Below are positions 1 to 8,088 of a stretch of DNA of 14,413 nt, piece by piece. Origin of the DNA: Bacteroidota bacterium (GTDB taxonomy: Bacteria > Bacteroidota > Bacteroidia > Bacteroidales > 4484-276); contig JABMQA010000855.1 of assembly GCA_013203545.1 (NCBI GenBank), positions 1 to 14,413 of the forward strand, in the 5' to 3' direction. The translations under genes were made by a program, and so were the position numbers. Under the pieces are notes generated by a model. The model saw only the letters and a program-made list of their open reading frames with translations, was not told the origin of the DNA and ran no database searches. The first letter of the stretch is position 1; each line of letters starts with the position of its first letter.

Positions 1-1
1 A

Positions 2-366
2 CACAAAAAGAGGTTGACCTTTGCATGGAGCATATCCGCATTAGACATAGACAAAGACAAGTGGATATTGATCGGTATTATTGAGAAAATTTATTTTAGT
101 AAAGTAGAATTACAGGAATAAAAATTAACCTAAGCTCAAATGAAATTACAATTACTCCGAACCCTGCCAGTGACATGGTAAACATAAAAGCCAGCAGCCA
201 AATCAAAAACGTTAAGGTTTTGGATCACATTGGCCGGCTTGTTTATGAAAGAACTGCCACTTCAAATATGCTCAAAATTAATACTGAGCATCTGGAATCA
301 GGATTGTACCATTTCAGGATTCAAACTTCTACAGGTATAATGGTTGAATCAGTAATTATCGAATAG
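2..366 (+). pseudogene. 3' end of a T9SS cargo gene, frameshifted before its sorting domain
   Basis: The end of this reading frame encodes a T9SS type A sorting domain. It opens with ITPNPASDMVNI, continues through KVLDHIGRLVYE and ESGLYHFRI, and ends at a TAA-type stop before the spacer. Such domains sit at the C-terminus of much larger secreted proteins and direct surface attachment or release. The domain begins upstream of the first ATG (175), so it is not a stand-alone 63-residue gene. Reading back in frame, stops occur at 82-84, 97-99 and 100-102. The sequence before that is open in the next frame (bases 2-118) and reads like protein, including SALDIDKDKW followed by IGI, which loosely resembles a strand of the two-component-regulator propeller family. 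The frames overlap at about 103-118, so one indel there would join them. I infer a frameshifted gene; an assembly or sequencing error is the alternative. The 5' part lies outside the window. Confidence 0.7.
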
Positions 367-401
367 CAAATTTTAGCGTAATATTTACACTTGTATTTTT
401 C

Positions 402-437
402 AAAAGAGGCTTTCTCAAAACCCGGGCAGCCTCTTTT
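402..437. terminator. Bidirectional intrinsic terminator between convergent genes
   Basis: AAAAGAGGCT at 402-411 pairs perfectly with AGCCTCTTTT at 428-437, giving a 10-bp stem and a 16-base loop. The right arm runs into a T tract (to 438), and the left arm is preceded by T-rich sequence with A residues, so on the opposite strand it also gives a U-rich tail. It lies between the convergent T9SS fragment (ends 366) and the permease (ends 511) and can serve both. Confidence 0.7.
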
Positions 438-510
438 TGATTTTAGGGTAAATTGCATTTTGGATAATGAAAGTCCGGGAAATTATTATGCAAGGCCTGA
501 ATTTCATACA

Positions 511-2937
511 TTACTCATACCTCAAACTATCTGTAGGATTTGCCCTGGCTGTTTTAATTGCGCGGTAGCTGATGGTGATCAGTGCTATTGCGATGGCAAT
601 GATAATACCATATAGGAAATCCAACACATTGAGGCTGATACGGTACTGGTAATTTTGCAGCCAGTTGTCGGCAACCCACCATATAAGCGGTATGGCGATG
701 ATGGCTGAGATTACCACAAGGATGATGATCTCTTTTGCGATCAGGAACCATATATTTCCGATCGTGGCGCCGTAAGCCTTGCGTACACCGATCTCTTTGG
801 TGCGTTGCGCCACTGTAAATGAGGTGAGGCCATATAATCCGAGCGCTGCTATTAAAATGCCCAATATCGTAAACAGAATCGAAAGCTGCGCATTTTGCTG
901 CTCTTCGCGGTACATTCTTTCGATGTCTTTATCGATAAAGAAAAACTGCATTGGGTCGTTGGCAGTGAATGAAGCCCACACATTTTCGATATCCTCAATG
1001 GTTGTTGAGGTGGTATTTGGCGACAGTCGTACACTTACATAACCCCAGTGCATGTCATCGGATTTAAATCGCATGATGTATGGTGTGATGGGATTGCGCA
1101 GCGATTCATGATGGAAGTCTTTCAACACACCAAGCACCGGCATATAGATTTCTTCCTCGGTTTCGTCATCGGTCACAATAAACCGTGCAGCAAAAGGATC
1201 ATCTCCAAGCTGGTAGCTTTTCACGGCAGTCTGGTTGATGACACAGGCACCCGAATCGGTTGACATGGCCCTGTCGAAAAACCTGCCCGATTCCAGCTCC
1301 ATGCCGTATGTCTCCAGGAAATCATGGTCCACCCAACTGGTTTGCAACAGGAAGGATTCGTTGGTGCGACCCTTGATGCGGTACCCGTTGTTATTGTTGT
1401 TTCGTCCAGGTACAGCCGTTGATGCCGACACCGACATCACACCCGGTACTTTTTTCAGGGCATCCTTAAAGCTTTGGATTTTCCGGCCAACGGTTCCGGC
1501 CCGTGAAATCACCAAAATATGCTCTTTATTAAATCCCAACTCTTTGCTTTGCATGAAATGCAACTGCCTGAACATGATCATGGTCCCCACAATCAGGATA
1601 ATGGAGATGGAAAACTGCAATATCACCAGGAGGCTTCTCAACCTGCCGTTCTCACGTCCGCTCCTCAGTTTTCCTTTCAAAACCATATACGGGCTGAATG
1701 ATGAGAGATAAAAGGCGGGATAGCTACCTGCAAGAATTCCTATTATTGCTGATAGCAAGAGCAATGCCGGTATGGTGTAACAGTTGTCGAAATAGCCTAC
1801 ATATAAGTCCAGCCCGAGAAGGTCGTTGAAATAGGGGAGGGATATTTCAGTAATTACAATGGCAATAATCAATGCTAAGAATGACAGGATGAGCGTTTCA
1901 ATCAGAAACTGACTTACCAGTAATGTCCGGGTCGAGCCACTCACTTTTTTTATCCCTACCTCCTTGGCGCGTCTTACAGCCTGTGCCGTGGAGAGGTTCA
2001 TAAAATTAACCGCAGCAATAATGATGATCAGGACTGCAATGCTGCCGAATATCCACAAATATTTGGGGTCGTTGGCGGATTTGAATTCCTGATCAATGGA
2101 TGGGTCGAGGTGAATGTCGGTGAGATTTTGCAGGTACATATTGTATTTGTTGCCTGCTGCTAAAAACTCTTCAATAGAAATACCAAAATACCGGGTGACT
2201 TCAGGTCCAACGTACTTTGAAATCATGGGGGCAAACCTTTCGTTGGCAGATTCGGGCGCAGCATTGGGTTTGAGCATTACGTAGGTGCTGAAACTATTTG
2301 AAAGCCATTCGTTGTCGTTTGCACGGTCGTTAGTCATAAACGACCCGATGGCATTGGCCCGGAAGTGCGTGTTTTCTGGGATGTCTTCCATTATACCCGT
2401 AACACGGTACATTGAAGTGTCGCTTCCGATTTGCAACATTTTGTTAATGGGATCCTCTTCACCAAAGATTTTATTTGCTGTGGTTTCGGAGAGCACGACG
2501 CTACGCAGGGTGTTCAGGACTGTTTTTTCGTGCCCACGGATCAACGGGATGCTGAAAAAACTGAAGAAGCCAGAATCAGCTTCAAGGAATGCCCGCTCGG
2601 TAAAATGCTGATCCTTGTATTTGATGATGGTTTCGCCCCAGCCATTCATTCTCAGGAAATCTTCAACTTCCGGAAATTCGTTCCTCATAGTCGGCCCGAT
2701 AGGTGCAGCAGTTGATGTAACCGTAACTTCCTGACCACCCATTTTGCCATTGAGAATTACCCTGTAAATGCGGTCTTTATTTTCATGATACTGGTCGTAA
2801 CTCAATTCATTGATGATAAACAGGGCGATGATCAGGGCGCATACCAGGCCGATGGACAGGCCGATAACATTGATCAATACATAGGCCTTCTGGCGGCTGA
2901 GTGAACGGAAACTGTACTTTATAAGATTGTTGAACAT
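511..2937 (-). CDS. FtsX/MacB-type ABC transporter permease
   Basis: This is an inner-membrane permease of the MacB/FtsX superfamily, whose members couple a cytoplasmic ATPase to extracytoplasmic movement, often to export substrates or act on lipoproteins or peptides. At 808 residues it has the long double form common in Bacteroidota: a membrane helix at about 18-43, a large periplasmic MacB-like domain (44-290), three helices (about 294-315, 345-367, 387-410), a helix at 436-456, a second periplasmic domain (457-683) and three more helices (684-707, 729-755, 770-792). FtsX-type signatures such as RRAKEVGIKKVSG and QRTKEIGVRKAYGA follow the helices in each half, showing internal duplication. 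I chose the ATG at 2935-2937, which gives MFNNLIKYSFRSL, the usual N-terminus of this family; the ATG at 3006 would add 23 polar residues unlike the family. No ATPase gene is adjacent, so its partner must be encoded elsewhere. A run of five Asn occurs at about 513-517. The substrate is unknown. Confidence 0.92.
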   Translation of the reverse strand: MFNNLIKYSFRSLSRQKAYVLINVIGLSIGLVCALIIALFIINELSYDQYHENKDRIYRVILNGKMGGQEVTVTSTAAPIGPTMRNEFPEVEDFLRMNGWGETIIKYKDQHFTERAFLEADSGFFSFFSIPLIRGHEKTVLNTLRSVVLSETTANKIFGEEDPINKMLQIGSDTSMYRVTGIMEDIPENTHFRANAIGSFMTNDRANDNEWLSNSFSTYVMLKPNAAPESANERFAPMISKYVGPEVTRYFGISIEEFLAAGNKYNMYLQNLTDIHLDPSIDQEFKSANDPKYLWIFGSIAVLIIIIAAVNFMNLSTAQAVRRAKEVGIKKVSGSTRTLLVSQFLIETLILSFLALIIAIVITEISLPYFNDLLGLDLYVGYFDNCYTIPALLLLSAIIGILAGSYPAFYLSSFSPYMVLKGKLRSGRENGRLRSLLVILQFSISIILIVGTMIMFRQLHFMQSKELGFNKEHILVISRAGTVGRKIQSFKDALKKVPGVMSVSASTAVPGRNNNNNGYRIKGRTNESFLLQTSWVDHDFLETYGMELESGRFFDRAMSTDSGACVINQTAVKSYQLGDDPFAARFIVTDDETEEEIYMPVLGVLKDFHHESLRNPITPYIMRFKSDDMHWGYVSVRLSPNTTSTTIEDIENVWASFTANDPMQFFFIDKDIERMYREEQQNAQLSILFTILGILIAALGLYGLTSFTVAQRTKEIGVRKAYGATIGNIWFLIAKEIIILVVISAIIAIPLIWWVADNWLQNYQYRISLNVLDFLYGIIIAIAIALITISYRAIKTARANPTDSLRYE

Positions 2938-3169
2938 GAAGCAAATATTTTGGTTAATAACAGAATGGTCAGAATCCACATCTCCTTTTGCCCAATATGA
3001 CGACATTGGTGGGGAATAGTTACAGATGAGACAGGTTTATTAAATCAATGTTGTGAATCATTTTAGCTATTTGAAGAAAAATTAACCGGACACCAATAAT
3101 TATAAACGCCTATCTAATAAATTTGTGATTTATATTTAGATTTTACCATTTACATTGAAAAAAAAAGCA

Positions 3170-3177
3170 TATTTTTG
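3170..3177 (+). promoter_or_regulatory. Candidate Bacteroidota -7 element for the LRR gene
   Basis: TATTTTTG matches the Bacteroidota -7 consensus TAnnTTTG exactly and lies 39 bases before the ATG at 3217, giving a predicted 5' leader of about 30-35 bases. The matching -33 element is poor; an A-rich tract precedes it. The match overlaps an in-frame TTG at 3175, which argues against translation starting there. Confidence 0.5.
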
Positions 3178-3216
3178 AGGGTTATTGAATTGGTTAATTA
3201 TCCCAAATATGAAATC

Positions 3217-6200
3217 ATGAGAACGTTAATTATTCTGATAACCTCTTTATTTATAGCTATCAATGCTTATACACAGATTCTTGTACAAGATTCACTTGCC
3301 CTTGTTAATTTTTACAATGCAACCAATGGCCCTAATTGGCAATGCAATTCACATTGGTTAACGGATCCTGTTAGCGAATGGTTTGGAATTTATACACAGA
3401 ATAATCGGGTGGAAATGATTTTATTAACCGGTAATGAGCTTGAGGGGGAATTACCTGCATCCATTGGTGATCTTACAGCTTTAGAACGGTTAAATATTAA
3501 CAACAACCAGTTGTATGGAGATATTCCTGATGAAATTGCCAATTTGACAAAACTCAAAATAATTTCAATTGCCGCTAACTTGTATACTGGGGAATTTCCA
3601 ACAGTAATTTGTGATTTAGATAGCTTAATCCATTTATTTGCATCTGATAATTCGTTTGAAGGGGAAATCCCTGCAGAAGTATTTAACATGCCTATGCTTG
3701 AATGGCTTGATTTAGGTTATAATTCTTTTTCCGGTTGTTTACCTCAGGAAAATAATCTTGACAGCTTAGAAATTTTGTATATTTCTCACAATTTACTATC
3801 CGGTGAGATTCCGACTGGTATTTGTAATTGTACCAACCTAACAGGAATAAATATAAGTAATAATTGTTTCACCGGAATGCTTCCTCCGGAAATCGGAAAT
3901 TTAACCAAGTTAGGGCAGTTGTGGATTTCTAGTAACATGTTTTCCGGAGAAATACCTACAGAGATAAATAATCTAACTGAGCTATATAGCATTCACTTTA
4001 ATGACAATAATTTTTCAGGTACAATGCCGTCATTAGCAGAATTGGATAAACTGGAATGGTTGTATTTAGATTTTAACAACTTTACAGGAGTACCTGATTT
4101 TACAGAAAATGATTCATTAAAAGTGTTATGGATTTCAGAGAATATGCTCACTTTTGAAGATATCGAACCAATTATTAACAATAATTTTGTTCAGTTTCGC
4201 TACGCTCCACAAGATAGTATAGGTGAAGAACAAACAATAATGATTGAGCAAGGTGTACCGATTTCGATATGTGCTGAGGTCGGGGGTACAGGCAACCTTT
4301 ATCAGTGGTTTAAATTTGATGAGCCGATACCTGGTGCAAACGACAGTATTTATACCATTTTAGCACCTGAACCCTGGAATATTGGTATTTATAAATGCCA
4401 TGTAAACAATTCTTTTGTAACAGACCTTACAATATACAGCAGGCCTGTAAGATTGATATCCGATGATCAGGAGATAAACGCCCTGCTCGCATTTTATTTA
4501 AGTGTGAATGGTGTAGAATGGGATACAGCAGGCAACTGGTTTAGCAGTGCTCCTTTTTGTGATTGGTATGGAATTGACACGTTAGATGGGCATATAACAG
4601 CAATTAAATTGCCCCAAAATAACCTTAAGGGGGAACTACCACAAGAAATGGGTGATCTGGATAGTTTGCAGGTAATGGATTTTTTTATTAATGATATTAA
4701 TGGCGGAATCCCGCAATCAATTACCAACCTGAAAAACCTAAAATATATTGATCTTGATTATAACAACCTTGATGAAAACCCCCTGCCGGTTTTTGCTCAA
4801 ATGCCGGGACTGGAAGTACTGAGACTGCGCTCAAATTATTGTGGGGGTGAAATTCCTGCTGAAATTGGTAACATGGTTGATTTAACTGAATTAAATATTT
4901 ATGGCTGTTCATTTGACGACCCAATTCCGCCCTCACTCTTCACATTGGCAAAGCTTGAAGTGTTAAGTATGGGTGGTAATAATTTTACGGGTAATTTCCC
5001 GGATGGACTCACAAGCCTAATATCGCTCAAACATTTTGATATTGGGGGTGGTAATTTTGAAGGGGATATCTTTTCACTGGTAACCCAATTGGCATCCCTG
5101 GAATATTTGAATCTGTCAGGGAATAATTTTGACGGGCCAATTCCGCCACAAATCAGCAATTTATCCAATTTGAAGACATTTTATGCCAGTAGCCTTAATT
5201 CCGCTGGTGCTATTCCTGATGAAATTGGCAGTTTAAGTAAACTGGAAAAACTTGGGCTTGCTGGCAATGACTTTACAGGAAGTATTCCTATGTCCTTCCA
5301 AAATCTTGAAAACCTTGTCTCCCTTGCCCTTTACAACAATCAACTTACGGGTACTTTCCCGGTTTCAATTTGTAATTTACCTGAACTCAAATATTTAAAT
5401 TTAAATGAAAATGAATTTTCAGGAGCCCTTCCACCTGAAATAGGAAATTTAAAGCAGTTACAGTCACTAAGCATAGAGCACAACAACTTAACAGATATTC
5501 CATCCGAGATTGGACTCCTTGATAGTTTAAAAGGTTTACATCTGCAATATAACAACATAGCATCCGTCCCTGCTTCATTTTCAAATTTGCATGCTTTGAG
5601 GATGTTGCGACTTTCAAATAACCAATTAACTTCCTTTATTTTTAATATCGATAGTTTAAACGCTTTGTATGAGATCAATATAAAGAATAATTTTTTAACT
5701 TTTGAATCAATCGAACCCTATGTAAATCAAGTTGAAAACTTCTATTATACTTCTCAGGAACTTTTAGGTGAGGATGTTTATGTCATTATTCGGGTAGGTG
5801 ATCCATTTGATATTTCTGTTGATATAGGTGGGGAGTATAATGAATATCAATGGTATTTGGATTGGGAGCCGATATTAGGTGCAAACAATAGCAATTATTC
5901 AGTGAGTTCAGCAACTTATTGGGACTATGGAACATATTGTTGTGTTATTACAAATTCGGTTGCAACAGAACTTACATTGGTTAGTTATAATTTTTTCGTT
6001 GGCGAAACCTATGATTATAGAGACCAGAGCCAGCAAGGTGAAATGGATATAACAGTTTTTCCAAACCCTGCCAACGATATTTTGTACATATCAAATCCAA
6101 ATGGACTTAAACTTGAGGGAATAAGATTTTACAATCAAAAAGGTAATGAAGAGCTACACATGAAGTCAGTAAGTAATACCTTGAATATTTCGGTTTTGAA

Positions 6201-6270
6201 ACCCGGATTTTATACTATAGAAATAATTTCAGAATCCCGGATTATCAGAATCAAATTTTTAAAAAACTAA
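3217..6270 (+). CDS. Secreted LRR and Ig-like repeat protein with T9SS sorting domain
   Basis: This 1017-residue surface or secreted protein probably mediates binding; its ligand cannot be read from sequence. After a signal peptide (MRTLIILITSLFIAINA, residues 1-17) come two copies of the same module. Copy 1 has an N-terminal cap (from Asp25, FYNATNGPNW, then WFGI), about 11 plant-type leucine-rich repeats of about 24 residues (pattern LxxLxIxxNxFSGEIPxEI), and an Ig-like domain (about 329-415) with a B-strand Cys, a core Trp (YQWF) and GIYKC. Copy 2 has a cap from about 416 (FYLSVNGVEWDT, DWYGI), about 16 repeats, and an Ig-like domain (about 843-935). Both repeat blocks end in LTFExIEP. The sorting domain starts near 944 (DITVFPNPANDILYI). 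I chose the ATG at 3217 because it directly starts the signal peptide; an in-frame TTG at 3175 would precede it by 14 unsupported codons. The gene is visibly more AT-rich than the permease next to it. No terminator hairpin follows. Confidence 0.9.
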   Translation: MRTLIILITSLFIAINAYTQILVQDSLALVNFYNATNGPNWQCNSHWLTDPVSEWFGIYTQNNRVEMILLTGNELEGELPASIGDLTALERLNINNNQLYGDIPDEIANLTKLKIISIAANLYTGEFPTVICDLDSLIHLFASDNSFEGEIPAEVFNMPMLEWLDLGYNSFSGCLPQENNLDSLEILYISHNLLSGEIPTGICNCTNLTGINISNNCFTGMLPPEIGNLTKLGQLWISSNMFSGEIPTEINNLTELYSIHFNDNNFSGTMPSLAELDKLEWLYLDFNNFTGVPDFTENDSLKVLWISENMLTFEDIEPIINNNFVQFRYAPQDSIGEEQTIMIEQGVPISICAEVGGTGNLYQWFKFDEPIPGANDSIYTILAPEPWNIGIYKCHVNNSFVTDLTIYSRPVRLISDDQEINALLAFYLSVNGVEWDTAGNWFSSAPFCDWYGIDTLDGHITAIKLPQNNLKGELPQEMGDLDSLQVMDFFINDINGGIPQSITNLKNLKYIDLDYNNLDENPLPVFAQMPGLEVLRLRSNYCGGEIPAEIGNMVDLTELNIYGCSFDDPIPPSLFTLAKLEVLSMGGNNFTGNFPDGLTSLISLKHFDIGGGNFEGDIFSLVTQLASLEYLNLSGNNFDGPIPPQISNLSNLKTFYASSLNSAGAIPDEIGSLSKLEKLGLAGNDFTGSIPMSFQNLENLVSLALYNNQLTGTFPVSICNLPELKYLNLNENEFSGALPPEIGNLKQLQSLSIEHNNLTDIPSEIGLLDSLKGLHLQYNNIASVPASFSNLHALRMLRLSNNQLTSFIFNIDSLNALYEINIKNNFLTFESIEPYVNQVENFYYTSQELLGEDVYVIIRVGDPFDISVDIGGEYNEYQWYLDWEPILGANNSNYSVSSATYWDYGTYCCVITNSVATELTLVSYNFFVGETYDYRDQSQQGEMDITVFPNPANDILYISNPNGLKLEGIRFYNQKGNEELHMKSVSNTLNISVLKPGFYTIEIISESRIIRIKFLKN

Positions 6271-6396
6271 ATTTTTTTTATTGCATCGTAGCACTCAAAA
6301 CTCCCGGACACATTCAGATCAAGGAAAAATAAAAGAAAGGAAAGCCGGGATTGATTTTACGTACACGCATGGCATATTGGGGCAATACATTTTTAC

Positions 6397-6404
6397 TACT
6401 TTTG
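6397..6404 (+). promoter_or_regulatory. Weak candidate -7 element before the TPR-LuxR gene
   Basis: TACTTTTG matches TAnnTTTG, with TTG 17 bases upstream at 6377-6379. It ends only six bases before the preferred ATG at 6411, so a transcript from it would be nearly leaderless. It could be a chance match, since such an octamer is expected about once per 2 kb in DNA this AT-rich. Confidence 0.2.
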
Positions 6405-6410
6405 CTTTTT

Positions 6411-7994
6411 ATGAGAATCGGGCTTATTCACATTGTTTTATTCTTATGCATGTGTTGTTTTTTCCTGCCACTATGCCGGGCTCAAACTGTTATCGGGCAC
6501 CAGGATTCGTTATCAAGTTCATACTATAATGAGTTAGCAGCTAAAAATATCCGAAGAAATTCCATAAATTCCCTAAACTATGCAACCAGGGCATATGAAC
6601 TGGCCCTTGAAGAAAACAGTGTTGGAGAAGAAATCGAATCACTTTTACTAACAGGTTTGGCGAATTACTATATCCAAAATACCATAGAAGCTACAGAGGC
6701 TTTCATTGAAGTTATTGACCATCCTGATGTCTATAAATATCCTATTAAAAAAGCGGAAGCCTACAGAGGGTTGGCCCTGGTTAATATATTCTGGGAAAAC
6801 TTCGAAAGCGCTTTAAAGGATTTGAACAACGCACTTAGTTTGACCAATGAAACCGATTATTCAACCAACGCAAAAATCCTGAGTGCCCGGGCGAAGTGTC
6901 ATGCCATAATGATGCAGCACGACAGCGCCATTTATTATTCCGATAAGGTTTATGAATATTTTACAATCCTTAAAGATACACTCGGAATTATCTATCTTAA
7001 GAATAACCTTGGGAACACCTATAGGAATATGGGAAATTATCCGCAGGCAAGGCGGTTATTTGAAGAAGCATTAGCGCTAAACAGAACCGTTGACGATATT
7101 CAGGCCAGTTCGTCCATTCTTACCAATCTTGGAAATCTTTATGCGCAATCCAATCAAATCGATTCAGCGCTTATGTTTTTACGCCTGGGCGAGAGATATG
7201 CCTTGGAAAACAATCATATACATTTTCTTGAGTATAATTATAAAACGCGTGCCGATCTTTTTGCCAAGGAAAATCAGACCGATTCAGCCTTTTATTACCT
7301 TAATAAGTATTTTACGATTCACGATACCATATTCGATCAGACCAAATCTGCCAGGATCCTTGCCATTCAAAATAAATATGTGCAAGAGAAAAAACAAAGG
7401 GAAATTTTGATTTTAAAGGAAAAAGAAAAACAACGAAATATTATTCTATGGTCGTCAATTGTTGTAACCATTCTGGCATTGATTGTATTGTTTTTGCTAA
7501 GAAACCACTACCAGCTGAAGTCCCGCCTGCATCAAAAGGAAAACGAACAGTTAAACCAGGAACTGGCAATTAAGGAGAGGGAGCTCATTTCAAATTTAAT
7601 TCAACTGATGGAAAAAGGTGAGATAATAGCCGGTATTAAATCCGAGATTGGAAGTTTACTTAACAGCCCAAAAACTGACCGCCAAAAGAGTCTGACAGAA
7701 TTGATTTCCAGGCTCAACAGCAGCGTTTATATCGAAAAAGAATGGGAAAAAATTAAAATCCATTTCGATAAAGTACATCCTGTATTTTATAAAACCCTCA
7801 CCAACGAATACTCCAACCTAACCCAAAATGACCTGCGTTTGTGCGCATACATTAAGCTGAATTTATCTTCAAAAGAGATTGCAAGCCTTACCAACATTGA
7901 GCACCGCACTGTGCAAACAGCTAAGTACCGCTTAAAGAAAAAGCTTGGTATCACAGGCGAAACAGGATTGATTGAGTATCTTCAAAACCTGTAA
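6411..7994 (+). CDS. TPR-transmembrane-LuxR/GerE-type transcriptional regulator
   Basis: This 527-residue protein has the layout of a Bacteroidota one-component membrane regulator: an extracytoplasmic TPR sensor joined through one helix to a cytoplasmic DNA-binding domain. Residues 1-25 (MRIGLIHIVLFL to CRAQ) form a signal peptide. TPR-like helical pairs cover about 26-320, including LGNTYRNMGNYPQARRLFEE and LGNLYAQSNQIDSALMF. A membrane helix lies at about 344-363 (IILWSSIVVTILALIVLFLL), followed by a coiled coil rich in Glu, Lys and Gln to about 410. The C-terminal winged or GerE-like HTH (about 468-522) reads LTQNDLRLCAYI, then LSSKEIASL, then RTVQTAKYRLKKKLGI. I chose the ATG at 6411 because it gives a clean signal peptide; in-frame alternatives are an ATG at 6369 and a TTG at 6351, which add hydrophobic residues. 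It has no phosphoacceptor domain. It lies between two T9SS cargo genes on the same strand, 140 bases after one and 94 before the next, which suggests but does not prove that it controls them. Confidence 0.85.
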   Translation: MRIGLIHIVLFLCMCCFFLPLCRAQTVIGHQDSLSSSYYNELAAKNIRRNSINSLNYATRAYELALEENSVGEEIESLLLTGLANYYIQNTIEATEAFIEVIDHPDVYKYPIKKAEAYRGLALVNIFWENFESALKDLNNALSLTNETDYSTNAKILSARAKCHAIMMQHDSAIYYSDKVYEYFTILKDTLGIIYLKNNLGNTYRNMGNYPQARRLFEEALALNRTVDDIQASSSILTNLGNLYAQSNQIDSALMFLRLGERYALENNHIHFLEYNYKTRADLFAKENQTDSAFYYLNKYFTIHDTIFDQTKSARILAIQNKYVQEKKQREILILKEKEKQRNIILWSSIVVTILALIVLFLLRNHYQLKSRLHQKENEQLNQELAIKERELISNLIQLMEKGEIIAGIKSEIGSLLNSPKTDRQKSLTELISRLNSSVYIEKEWEKIKIHFDKVHPVFYKTLTNEYSNLTQNDLRLCAYIKLNLSSKEIASLTNIEHRTVQTAKYRLKKKLGITGETGLIEYLQNL

Positions 7995-8030
7995 TTTAAT
8001 GCATGTAGTAGCTTTGCTGTATGTAAATAT

Positions 8031-8061
8031 TTTGCTTTGCTTATGATTTAGGGTTCTTTTG
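8031..8061 (+). promoter_or_regulatory. Candidate Bacteroidota promoter for the Omp28-like gene
   Basis: TTTG at 8031-8034 is followed after exactly 19 bases by TTCTTTTG at 8054-8061, one mismatch from TAnnTTTG. This is the expected -33/-7 spacing in Bacteroidota. Transcription would begin near 8066, giving a leader of about 23 bases to the ATG at 8089. It suggests the gene can be transcribed separately from the regulator before it. Confidence 0.45.
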
Positions 8062-8088
8062 ACAATTAATCCATAAATGATAACAGTC

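Noticed and set aside
391..615. Small plus-strand open frame with FRVNCIL, matching a peptide in the Omp28-like protein (near 9417), with three base differences in 20, all at third codon positions
   Set aside because: The frame spans the terminator hairpin and then runs antisense through the permease end. The match is only seven residues, and a 17/20 base match over a window this size is not very unlikely by chance. It might be a relic, but I cannot support it.
1235..1711. 158-residue plus-strand open frame
   Set aside because: Antisense to the permease, no recognisable domain, and no initiation context.
2938..3006. ATG at 3006 as start of the permease
   Set aside because: It adds 23 polar residues before the conserved MFNNLIKYSFRSL start, with no family support.
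3175..3216. TTG start for the LRR gene, adding 14 residues
   Set aside because: The added residues are not part of the signal peptide, and the candidate -7 promoter element overlaps this codon.
6303..6349. TCCCGG and CCGGGA arms between the LRR and regulator genes
   Set aside because: Only a 6-bp stem across a 35-base loop, with no T tract; not a terminator I can support.
6351..6410. TTG (6351) or ATG (6369) as start of the TPR-LuxR regulator
   Set aside because: Either adds a second hydrophobic stretch before a clean signal peptide. I cannot fully exclude 6369.
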